Shown one piece after another: positions 1-5,131 of a DNA stretch of 5,210 nucleotides. Numbering within the stretch: the first letter of the stretch is position 1; each line of letters starts with the position of its first letter. The stretch is from assembly GCA_007117185.1 (NCBI GenBank), contig SKHA01000355.1, forward strand, positions 1 to 5,210, given 5' to 3'. Source of the DNA: Spirochaeta sp. (GTDB lineage Bacteria > Spirochaetota > Spirochaetia > DSM-27196 > Alkalispirochaetaceae). Below the pieces are notes generated by a model that did no database searches, was not told the DNA's origin, and saw only the letters and a program-made list of their open reading frames with translations. Made by a program: the position numbers and the translations under genes.

Positions 1-3
1 ATA

Positions 4-33
4 ACTCTACCAGCGTTCACGCGTGCGTGTCAA
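4..33 (-). promoter_or_regulatory. Leftward sigma-70-type promoter with extended -10
   Basis: Read on the minus strand, a perfect -35 hexamer TTGACA (28-33) is followed by an 18-bp spacer and a -10 hexamer TAGAGT (4-9, four of six consensus bases). TG one base upstream of the -10 makes an extended -10 (TGGTAGAGT). An 8-bp palindrome CACGCGTG (18-25) lies inside the spacer and could be an operator. Transcription would start at or just beyond the left edge, so the gene it drives is not in this window. It lies downstream of the coiled-coil gene at 145-438 and gives whatever follows an independent start. Confidence 0.55.
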
Positions 34-61
34 CCGCTTTTTGTTATCTCCTCATTCGGCT

Positions 62-79
62 CACCGCATCACTGCGGTG
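62..79. repeat. Short perfect hairpin
   Basis: CACCGCA and TGCGGTG form a perfect 7-bp inverted repeat around a TCAC loop. No T-run follows on either strand, so it is not a classical intrinsic terminator. It lies between the 3' end of the coiled-coil gene and the leftward promoter. It could be an mRNA 3'-end stabilising hairpin or a protein site; its function is unknown. Confidence 0.4.
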
Positions 80-104
80 CGAGGCAGAACCTACCAGTTC
101 TCTC

Positions 105-122
105 CCCTGTTGGTCAACAGGG
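105..122. repeat. Short perfect hairpin 3' of the coiled-coil gene
   Basis: CCCTGTT and AACAGGG are perfect 7-bp arms around GGTC. On the minus strand it begins 22 bases after the stop codon of the 145-438 gene, where a terminator would be expected, but it is followed by GAGAGAACTGG and not by a T-run. It may be a Rho-dependent 3'-end hairpin or a weak terminator. Together with the hairpin at 62-79 it is the only structure I see in the non-coding first 144 bases besides the edge promoter. Confidence 0.4.
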
Positions 123-144
123 TAAGTAGTAAAACATGGTTTTT

Positions 145-438
145 TTATTCACCGTGGTTCAGGGCCGCAAGGCGTTCATCGATCTGTTCGATCCGATCAA
201 GAAGCACGGCTATTTCGGGGCTGTCTCGACGAACTGTCTTGCGCTGGTCCACAGTCATCCGCAATACCACCTGCTCACCAACCTCCTTGACCAGTCGCCG
301 CCGCTCCATCGCCAGATCCTGTCGCTCAACCTGACGCATACCCGCCGAACCGAGATCACGGGCCTGGTCGCGGGCCCAGCCGCTCAGGTTCCTGGTGGTT
401 GATCGCATTTGCGTAGAAAACTCATCCCAGACTTTCAT
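145..438 (-). CDS. Small coiled-coil protein of unknown function, 97 aa
   Basis: A 97-residue, highly charged, helix-rich protein without cysteines, signal peptide or membrane segment. Residues about 33-60 and 74-94 show heptad-like spacing of Leu/Ile/Val, the second after a helix-breaking SP (SPEIAVLLDRIEQIDERL), so a helical hairpin or short coiled coil is likely. The general pattern (helix, a VGEQV-type turn, then PEI..LLD.I..ID..L) resembles small coiled-coil proteins found in several bacterial phyla, but I cannot name a family. The ATG at 438 is the first possible start, because an in-frame TAA lies two codons upstream. No Shine-Dalgarno precedes it; an internal start at Met11 or Met34 is possible. 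It is divergent from adk across a 105-bp gap. The only support for coding is its plausible composition and its position. Confidence 0.62.
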   Translation of the reverse strand: MKVWDEFSTQMRSTTRNLSGWARDQARDLGSAGMRQVERQDLAMERRRLVKEVGEQVVLRMTVDQRKTVRRDSPEIAVLLDRIEQIDERLAALNHGE

Positions 439-487
439 TATTTATACGGTACATCGCATATTTCAATCTTACAAGCGGTGCACTCAA

Positions 488-517
488 TTGACCGGTCCAG
501 TTTCCATCATCTACCAT
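488..517 (+). promoter_or_regulatory. Predicted adk promoter
   Basis: TTGACC (488-493, five of six consensus bases) and TACCAT (512-517, four of six) are separated by 18 bp. They would start transcription near 524 and give a 5' UTR of about 20 bases that includes the Shine-Dalgarno at 531-538. It is the best plus-strand match in the gap upstream of adk. The divergent 97-aa gene must use the other strand of the same gap. Confidence 0.45.
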
Positions 518-530
518 GGGGGAATACAGC

Positions 531-538
531 AAAGGAGG
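531..538 (+). promoter_or_regulatory. Strong Shine-Dalgarno that sets the adk start
   Basis: AAAGGAGG lies 5 bases before the ATG at 544. It fixes that codon as the start, even though the reading frame stays open upstream to an ATG at 409. The residues encoded upstream of 544 do not look like adenylate kinase, whose P-loop normally begins within the first ten residues. Confidence 0.85.
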
Positions 539-543
539 ACACG

Positions 544-1173
544 ATGAAAATGGTTTTTCTTGGCCCCCCCGGTGCGGGCAAAGGAACGATGGCGGTGCGG
601 GTTGCGGAAGAAGCTGGAATACCCCACATCTCAACAGGAGATATTTTCCGTTTCAATATCAAGAATCAGACGGAGCTGGGAACACGAGTCAAGGCGATTC
701 TGGACAGCGGCGAGCTGGTTCCGGATTCGCTGACTATCGAGCTGGTGCAGGATCGGATCAGCAAGGATGATGCCCAGAGCGGTTTCATTCTGGACGGCTT
801 CCCGCGAACCATTCCGCAGGCAGACGCGCTCTCCTCAATGACCACCCTTGATCGGGTTATCAACTTCGAGTTGAACGATGAAGAGGTTGTTCGCCGATTG
901 TCCGGCCGACGCGTCCATCCCGGCAGCGGCCGAACGTATCACGTCCTGTTCAGCCCACCCCGGGTTGAGGGAAAAGATGACGCTACCGGGGAAGACCTTG
1001 TCCAGCGAGAAGACGACAAGGAGGATGCAATCAAGAACCGCCTCCGCGTCTACCGGGAACAGACGGAGCCCCTGATTCAATACTACCGGTCCCGGGACAT
1101 GCTGGTGGATCTGGACTCGAGTCCCGCACCCGATACGGTTTACGCAGCGCTTAAGGCCCTTCTGAATCTGTAA
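544..1173 (+). CDS. adk: Adenylate kinase
   Basis: Cytoplasmic nucleoside monophosphate kinase catalysing ATP + AMP to 2 ADP, essential for adenylate balance. The 209-residue protein carries the P-loop GPPGAGKGT at 7-15, the AMP-binding STGD at 30-33, LDGFPRT at 83-89, and a long LID from about 121 (GRRVHPGSGRTYH) to 158. Arginines sit in the family positions at 122-123, 155 and 167. The LID has none of the four cysteines of zinc-binding Adks, so it is the zinc-free, hydrogen-bonded type usual in Gram-negative bacteria. Length is typical of long-form bacterial Adk. The start is chosen from the AAAGGAGG Shine-Dalgarno. It is not linked here to secY or map as in many genomes but stands alone behind its own promoter. 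Its last 23 bases overlap the 3' end of the convergent TPR lipoprotein gene, and I see no intrinsic terminator after it. Confidence 0.97.
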   Translation: MKMVFLGPPGAGKGTMAVRVAEEAGIPHISTGDIFRFNIKNQTELGTRVKAILDSGELVPDSLTIELVQDRISKDDAQSGFILDGFPRTIPQADALSSMTTLDRVINFELNDEEVVRRLSGRRVHPGSGRTYHVLFSPPRVEGKDDATGEDLVQREDDKEDAIKNRLRVYREQTEPLIQYYRSRDMLVDLDSSPAPDTVYAALKALLNL

Positions 1174-2074
1174 GGGGATCCTGCGCCGGGTCCGTCGGCA
1201 CGAGCTCCCGCAGTACCTCCGCTTCATCTGACGGCAGATGCTGCAGGAGCTCATCGATTCGAGCCACGTCTGAGAAGCCCTGCTCTATCGCCTGGGCGAA
1301 CGCAGCCTGTCCCGTCGAAAAATCACTGCCACCACGAAGGTGCGCAACGGCACGGACGAAATGGTAGTCATGATCCCTGAGAAGGGCCGCAGGAGGCTGC
1401 TCTGCCGCTTCAAGGGCCGCAAGGTAGAATCCCCACTCTACATACCGCTGGAGCAGCCGCAGGACCTTCGGGGCGTCATCACGCACCAGGAGAAAGTAAC
1501 GGTCCAGATCTATCAAGGCAGCTTCCTCCTGGTCGTTCCGATACAGGACGTCTGCCAGGAGCCACAGATATTCATCATCGTTCTCAACGAACAATCGATT
1601 TTCGACCAGCACATCCCGGGCCTCGCCGTAATTTCCCTGCATCCACTCCAGAAGGCCCAGATTATATGCCACGCGGACCCTCCCGGGAGACTCCTGCAGG
1701 ACCTGCCGGTAAAGGACTGATGCCGCTTCGTGGTCGTCCCGACGAACGCGAAGGTACGCTTCCGTCTCCATGAGCAGCAAGCTTTCCGGATCCTCTCGAC
1801 GCAGATCACCCAGGAGTTCATCCGCCCGCTGCAGATCTCCACGGTCAATCAGCAGCCGCACCAGGTTGTATCCAGCTGCGGGGAACGTGTCAGTAAGCGC
1901 GATCGCCTGGGAGTAATAGCGGTAGGACCGGTCGAAGTCACCCAGCTCGAAGAACGCGTTCCCGAGGTTGAAGTACTCCTCAGCAAGTTCCTGGCGGCCG
2001 ACCCCACTGACACAGCCCCCCAGCGCCAGTGGAATCAGAATCCACAATGACACCCACCACCGCACGTTTTTCAC
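1151..2074 (-). CDS. TPR-repeat lipoprotein
   Basis: A 307-residue exported lipoprotein. Residues 1-20 form a signal peptide (a basic KNVR stretch, then a tryptophan-rich hydrophobic core) ending in the lipobox LGGC, with Cys21 as the predicted lipidation site. Tetratricopeptide-like helical pairs follow at about 31-64 (YFNLGNAFFELGDFDRSYRYY), 65-98, 99-132 and 133-166. More divergent helical repeats continue to about 285, and the C-terminal tail is acidic. TPR lipoproteins usually scaffold protein complexes in the envelope; the partner here is unknown. The start codon is GTG and overlaps the UPRT stop as GTGA. No good Shine-Dalgarno is visible, so translation is probably coupled to the upstream gene. 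Its 3' end overlaps adk tail to tail by 23 bp, with no intrinsic terminator visible. Confidence 0.88.
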   Translation of the reverse strand: MKNVRWWVSLWILIPLALGGCVSGVGRQELAEEYFNLGNAFFELGDFDRSYRYYSQAIALTDTFPAAGYNLVRLLIDRGDLQRADELLGDLRREDPESLLLMETEAYLRVRRDDHEAASVLYRQVLQESPGRVRVAYNLGLLEWMQGNYGEARDVLVENRLFVENDDEYLWLLADVLYRNDQEEAALIDLDRYFLLVRDDAPKVLRLLQRYVEWGFYLAALEAAEQPPAALLRDHDYHFVRAVAHLRGGSDFSTGQAAFAQAIEQGFSDVARIDELLQHLPSDEAEVLRELVPTDPAQDPLTDSEGP

Positions 2075-3144
2075 TGCCCGGCTCTGCCCAGAACCATCTC
2101 TTCAATTGCCCGGACCTGTGATCGATACAAATTGGATATTGTCGATCCGTAATCGGCGATGAGCTGGATAATGTTCCGGGAAAAATCTTCGCTGTCCCGG
2201 CCGTTGAGGCGGTCACCAGCATCGCCCAGGCCGGGAAGAATATACGCTGCGCCGTTGAGCACCGGATCCATCCAGAGGGTGTACACTACCGCGTCGTCGA
2301 TTGCGCGAGTAATCCGCAGCGCACCCTTGAGAGCAGAGATAGCGTTGAAGAATTTCACCGAACGGGGCTTGATTCCACACGTGTGAAGATACTGAATAAT
2401 GGTAACCAGGCTTCCCCCGGTGGCGTTCATCGGGTCAGCAAAGATCAGATCACGGTCGTGGAGCGCTTCCAGGTCAAAGAACGACCGGTTGAGGTCCAGA
2501 ATGTACTCCATATCCTTCTCGGATTTTGTGTCGTCCCGGCTGATCCGGAACAGCGCGAAGGGCGTCACATATCCCGTTGAGGTGTATTCCTGAATCTCCT
2601 TGGACATGATCATGGACGGCAGCAGGGCACCACGGAGCATCACGCACATGACGGTATTCTCCAGCGCTGAGTCCACATCGGGAATCTTGTGCACGGCGAA
2701 GTTCTGTACCGGCTCGGTCACGGGCGTTCGAACGATGAGATGGTTTTTCTGATGATTATCCTGTTCGGCGAACGCCAGGTTGAAGAGCAGCTCGTAGGCG
2801 CGCTGGATATAATACACGAACTCACTGTGCTGTGTGCGGGTATCTCTCAGTTTGGCAATGAGTCTGGAAGCCTCACCGTGAACGGCTCGGGGAGTTTGAA
2901 AGGAATACACCCGAATTCCTTTCTCTTCAGCAGAGATCTCCTGCATGCGGTCACCCATTCGCTGATACAGATCTATCAGCTCGGTCTTTGCCCGCCGCTG
3001 TCTTTCCTCATTTGGAGAGGTGCTGAGTAGCTTCATCCGCTCGAGAGCCTCTGCGTAGAGCTCGTCCATCTCCGCAACCACCGCCCGGTCCGTATCGGTG
3101 AGATATTCGTCCAGGTCACGGGCCTTCAGAATGACTTTGTCCAT
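2071..3144 (-). CDS. Uracil phosphoribosyltransferase-like protein with long N-terminal extension
   Basis: Predicted type I phosphoribosyltransferase. UPRT makes UMP from uracil and PRPP in pyrimidine salvage. Of 357 residues, the C-terminal part carries the PRPP loop ADPMNATGGS (236-245; usual form DPMLATGGS) and the uracil-binding signature PGLGDAGDRLNG (304-315; usual form PGLGDAGDRLFG). An LRG at 170-172 stands where most UPRTs have LRAG. Standard bacterial UPRTs are about 208 residues. Here about 130 extra, mostly helical and charged residues precede the domain and about 40 helical residues follow it. It could therefore be a regulated or divergent salvage enzyme, or a UPRT-fold protein with another role. 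The ATG at 3144 is chosen because the earlier GTG at 3183 lies inside the upstream terminator. No Shine-Dalgarno precedes it, and a TATAAT box ends 6 bases before it, suggesting a leaderless mRNA. The stop codon overlaps the start of the TPR lipoprotein gene (GTGA). Confidence 0.85.
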   Translation of the reverse strand: MDKVILKARDLDEYLTDTDRAVVAEMDELYAEALERMKLLSTSPNEERQRRAKTELIDLYQRMGDRMQEISAEEKGIRVYSFQTPRAVHGEASRLIAKLRDTRTQHSEFVYYIQRAYELLFNLAFAEQDNHQKNHLIVRTPVTEPVQNFAVHKIPDVDSALENTVMCVMLRGALLPSMIMSKEIQEYTSTGYVTPFALFRISRDDTKSEKDMEYILDLNRSFFDLEALHDRDLIFADPMNATGGSLVTIIQYLHTCGIKPRSVKFFNAISALKGALRITRAIDDAVVYTLWMDPVLNGAAYILPGLGDAGDRLNGRDSEDFSRNIIQLIADYGSTISNLYRSQVRAIEEMVLGRAGQ

Positions 3145-3150
3145 GGGCGG

Positions 3151-3179
3151 ATTATACGATACGGCAGAGACAAAAAAAA
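3151..3179 (-). promoter_or_regulatory. Predicted promoter of the UPRT-TPR operon, leaderless start
   Basis: A perfect TATAAT (3151-3156) on the minus strand is followed by the discriminator CCGCCC and then directly by the ATG at 3144, so the A of the start codon is the expected +1. Seventeen bases upstream, the -35 position (3174-3179) is TTTTTT, part of the T-run of the preceding terminator and a poor match to TTGACA. The promoter therefore depends on its -10 and may need an activator or another sigma factor. The discriminator is the same as that of the 5095 gene. Confidence 0.5.
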
Positions 3180-3202
3180 CCACCTCCGAAGTGAAGGTGG
3201 TT
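3172..3202 (-). terminator. Intrinsic terminator of the outer-membrane protein gene
   Basis: On the minus strand, CCACCTTC, a five-base ACTTC loop and GGAGGTGG form an eight-pair stem with one G-T wobble. The stem can be extended by two A-T pairs into the T-run of eight (3172-3179). It begins 17 bases after the stop codon of the barrel gene (3220). It separates that gene from the UPRT operon, whose -10 box starts only 15 bases beyond the T-run. Confidence 0.88.
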
Positions 3203-3219
3203 GGAGTTACCGTCCGGCC

Positions 3220-3999
3220 TCAGCGAATTGGGACGCCGAAGGCGACGCCGAGTCCGAAGGTGCGGTTGTCGTCAAGGGCATCTGTCAGAAGTGCATCAAT
3301 GACGAACTTGAAACGACTCAGATTGGGGTTGGCTGCCAGATCAATCCGGATTCCGGTATTGAACGCTCCCCGCTGCTGGGCGTTGGCACCCGCAGCCTGT
3401 CGGCTGTAAGAAAAGTTTGCAAAATCGTTGATCCAGTGGACGTAACCCTGGAATACATCAGGGAAGAGCAGAAGATCAAAGCCCATGCCGAAGTCGATAT
3501 CTCCGTCACCGGCTCCTGCACCAAAGGTTTTCCCCACGACAACGGTCGTCTCCGCTGACATACCGAGAAACGTTCCCGGATAGGTTGCCGCAAGGTAGAT
3601 CTGCTGGGCGTTGTCGCTGGTTCCGTTCTGCTGCAACATCTGGAAGTTGGCCCCAAGAGCAACTGCCGTTCCCCGAGTCGGCAACTGCAGCTTTCCGCCG
3701 ATGATTATGTCTTCGTTGTCGTCGCCACCGTTGGTGTCGTAAGCGAACGAGATCTCTGCCACCTGGAAGAGACTCATGCTCACCTTGGGGATGTGAGCGG
3801 TGGGGTCCGCGAGAATCGCATGGTACCCGAGGTCGAGCCCCACGTTGGCGCTGTGTTCCCACCCGATTCTCCCGCTGGGGATGCCGATGAGACCGGTGGA
3901 GCCGTTCAGACTCATACCCTTCAATGACTGGGCAGTGACGGTGGTGCCCGCGAGAGCCAGCAGAATCCCCGTCATTACCGCAATGTTCTTCAATCGCAT
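3220..3999 (-). CDS. Predicted outer-membrane beta-barrel protein
   Basis: A 259-residue secreted protein. Residues 1-23 are a clear Sec signal peptide (MRLKN, then hydrophobic IAVMTGILLALAG, then TTVTA) with predicted cleavage after Ala23, before QSLKG. The mature part alternates polar and hydrophobic residues in Gly-rich strands (NVGLDLGYHAI, SLFQVAEISFAY, IIIGGKLQL, TAVALGANFQM, TTVVVGKTF, FGLGVAFGVPI) joined by Asp/Asn-rich turns, as expected for a barrel of roughly 10-12 strands. The N-terminal STGLIGIPSGRIG resembles the segment that opens several families of poorly characterised outer-membrane proteins. I cannot assign a substrate. The last residue is Arg, not the terminal aromatic common in proteobacterial porins. 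The ATG at 3999 is chosen because GAGGAGG lies 6 bases upstream. It has its own promoter and a terminator downstream, so it is probably monocistronic, perhaps with some read-through from the 5095 gene. Confidence 0.82.
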   Translation of the reverse strand: MRLKNIAVMTGILLALAGTTVTAQSLKGMSLNGSTGLIGIPSGRIGWEHSANVGLDLGYHAILADPTAHIPKVSMSLFQVAEISFAYDTNGGDDNEDIIIGGKLQLPTRGTAVALGANFQMLQQNGTSDNAQQIYLAATYPGTFLGMSAETTVVVGKTFGAGAGDGDIDFGMGFDLLLFPDVFQGYVHWINDFANFSYSRQAAGANAQQRGAFNTGIRIDLAANPNLSRFKFVIDALLTDALDDNRTFGLGVAFGVPIR

Positions 4000-4005
4000 T
4001 TCTAT

Positions 4006-4012
4006 CCTCCTC
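4006..4012 (-). promoter_or_regulatory. Strong Shine-Dalgarno of the barrel protein gene
   Basis: GAGGAGG on the minus strand, six bases before the ATG at 3999. It decides against the in-frame TTG at 4014, which lies immediately upstream of this site and would place it inside the coding region. Confidence 0.85.
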
Positions 4013-4020
4013 AATCAGAA

Positions 4021-4030
4021 TTACCAGTAA
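4021..4030. promoter_or_regulatory. Palindrome at the predicted start of transcription of the barrel gene
   Basis: TTACCAGTAA has perfect 4-bp arms (TTAC/GTAA) about a CA centre and adjoins the -10 box at 4029-4034. A site here would overlap the start point of transcription, a usual place for a repressor. The arms are short and chance is not excluded. Confidence 0.25.
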
Positions 4031-4057
4031 TATACCGATCGTTCGGCAGGGCTACAA
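4029..4057 (-). promoter_or_regulatory. Predicted promoter of the barrel protein gene
   Basis: On the minus strand, TTGTAG (4052-4057, three of six bases) and TATATT (4029-4034, five of six) are spaced by exactly 17 bp. Transcription would begin near 4022 and give a leader of about 20 bases that contains the Shine-Dalgarno. The spacer contains the interrupted inverted repeat CCGA/TCGG. Confidence 0.5.
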
Positions 4058-4068
4058 CGAACTGCGCC

Positions 4069-4099
4069 AAAAAACTGGAGAAAACCTGATTATCTTCTC
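4069..4099 (-). terminator. Possible weak terminator of the PyrD-like gene
   Basis: Immediately after the stop codon, on the minus strand, GAGAAGA can pair with TTTTCTC (seven pairs, one wobble, eight-base loop). Three bases later there is a run of six T. The stem is AT-rich and so probably leaky, and some transcripts could run on into the barrel gene. Confidence 0.35.
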
Positions 4100-5095
4100 T
4101 TACCGGAACGATCTGTAGTTCTTCAGAAACTGTACGCGATCGTACGCAGCGGGGTTTTTGATCTGCAATTGACTGAGGGTGCCCCTGAACGCGTCCAGAT
4201 TATCGTGCCCCATCGACTCCATCCACTCACAAATCCTCTGGTGCATTCCCGGGATGGCCCCGGGGCCCTGCCGGTAGAGGATGGAGGCGATCTGCACTAC
4301 CTGTGCTCCCGCAAGAATCTGCTTGATCACCCCGTCTCCATCGTGAACACCGGTAGAGGCTGCGAGGTTGCAGGAAACGCGGCCGGCCATGATAGCGATC
4401 CACTTCAGGGAAATGGCCAGATCCTCGGGGGTGCTGAGCACGTTGGTGGGAACGATCTGCAGGGTGTCAAGGTCATAGTCGGGATAGAAAAAACGGTTGA
4501 AGAGTACCATTCCGGCTACGCCACTCTCGGAGATCTTTTGCAGGGTCTGGCCCAGGAGGGTGAAGTGGTATCCCAGTTTTATTGAAACCGGGATGGTAAC
4601 CCGGGCCAGCACCTCACGGATGATCTCGAAATAGGTCGCCTCGAAGGATTCACCGCTGGAAGCGTCGAAATCCGACGGCATGAGGAAGATATTCAGCTCA
4701 ATCGCCGCAGCTCCCGCGTCCTGGATCATCCTGGCAAAGTGGGTCCACTTCTGGGAGGAAACGCAGTTGATTGAGGCGATGACCGGTATCTCCAACGCCG
4801 TTGCAGCGCTCCTGACAAGGTCAAGATACGTGGAAAGTCCATCTTCGTTATTGAGGAAATCATCCATCTCCGATACTTCCGGAAAAAAAGGACCCGGACG
4901 CTGCATGATCGACTGATCCTGTTGCATTTCCGCCAGGATCTCCTCCTCGAAGAGGGATTTCAGGACCACCGCACCGACTCCGCTGTCCTCAAGCTGCCGA
5001 AGCTTATCCAGGTGATCAGTCATGCCCGAGCTCGCCGCCACCACCGGAGAACGCAGGTCAAGACCAAGCCATTTCGTCTGAAGTAAATTGCTCAT
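4100..5095 (-). CDS. Dihydroorotate dehydrogenase-like flavoprotein
   Basis: A 331-residue TIM-barrel protein related to class 1 PyrD, the FMN enzyme that oxidises dihydroorotate to orotate. Visible landmarks are the N-terminal strand TKWLGLDLRSPVVAASSGMT (7-26), GAVVLKS (41-47), PVIASIN (104-110), AAAIELNIF (129-137), PVSIKLG (169-175) with Lys173 in the family FMN-lysine position, an AASTGVHDGDG segment (245-255) and AGAQVVQIAS (262-271). The last two match the glycine-rich FMN phosphate-binding end of the barrel. The catalytic loop is not canonical: after ELN, where PyrD has SCPN with the class 1A Cys, this protein reads IFLMPSD. It may therefore not be a true PyrD but one of the PyrD-like paralogues of unknown substrate. 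No pyrK or other pyr gene is adjacent. The ATG at 5095 fits the family N-terminus. It has no Shine-Dalgarno but a TAGAAT box 7 bases upstream, so a leaderless transcript is likely. Confidence 0.85.
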   Translation of the reverse strand: MSNLLQTKWLGLDLRSPVVAASSGMTDHLDKLRQLEDSGVGAVVLKSLFEEEILAEMQQDQSIMQRPGPFFPEVSEMDDFLNNEDGLSTYLDLVRSAATALEIPVIASINCVSSQKWTHFARMIQDAGAAAIELNIFLMPSDFDASSGESFEATYFEIIREVLARVTIPVSIKLGYHFTLLGQTLQKISESGVAGMVLFNRFFYPDYDLDTLQIVPTNVLSTPEDLAISLKWIAIMAGRVSCNLAASTGVHDGDGVIKQILAGAQVVQIASILYRQGPGAIPGMHQRICEWMESMGHDNLDAFRGTLSQLQIKNPAAYDRVQFLKNYRSFR

Positions 5096-5102
5096 GGGCG
5101 GA

Positions 5103-5131
5103 ATTCTAAGGCTGAATGCCCGGGAGCACAA
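5103..5131 (-). promoter_or_regulatory. Predicted promoter of the PyrD-like gene, leaderless start
   Basis: On the minus strand, TTGTGC (5126-5131) and TAGAAT (5103-5108, five of six bases) are spaced by exactly 17 bp. Seven bases (TCCGCCC) then lead to the ATG at 5095, whose A is the expected +1. There is no Shine-Dalgarno. The -10, discriminator and ATG arrangement repeats that of the UPRT gene. Confidence 0.55.

Noticed and set aside
62..122. tRNA or small RNA gene formed from the two left-end hairpins
   Set aside because: No T-loop GTTCGA, acceptor pairing or CCA end could be fitted on either strand.
409..543. N-terminal extension of adk to the upstream ATG at 409
   Set aside because: The strong Shine-Dalgarno at 531-538 and the family position of the P-loop place the start at 544. 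The extension also covers the divergent promoter region.
162..1423. Repeated 12-mer AGGGCCGCAAGG at 162 and 1412
   Set aside because: Both copies encode the common string Leu-Ala-Ala-Leu on the minus strand, so codon use explains the match.
1340..1720. Plus-strand 126-codon open frame opposite the TPR gene
   Set aside because: It is an antisense shadow of the TPR coding region, with no ribosome site and no recognisable domain.
3145..3183. Upstream GTG start at 3183 for the UPRT-like gene
   Set aside because: It lies within the stem and T-run of the intrinsic terminator, and the residues it adds (VFFVSA) simply translate the T-run.
4169..4585. Plus-strand 138-codon open frame opposite the PyrD-like gene
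   Set aside because: It is an antisense shadow; the opposite strand carries a well-supported family member.
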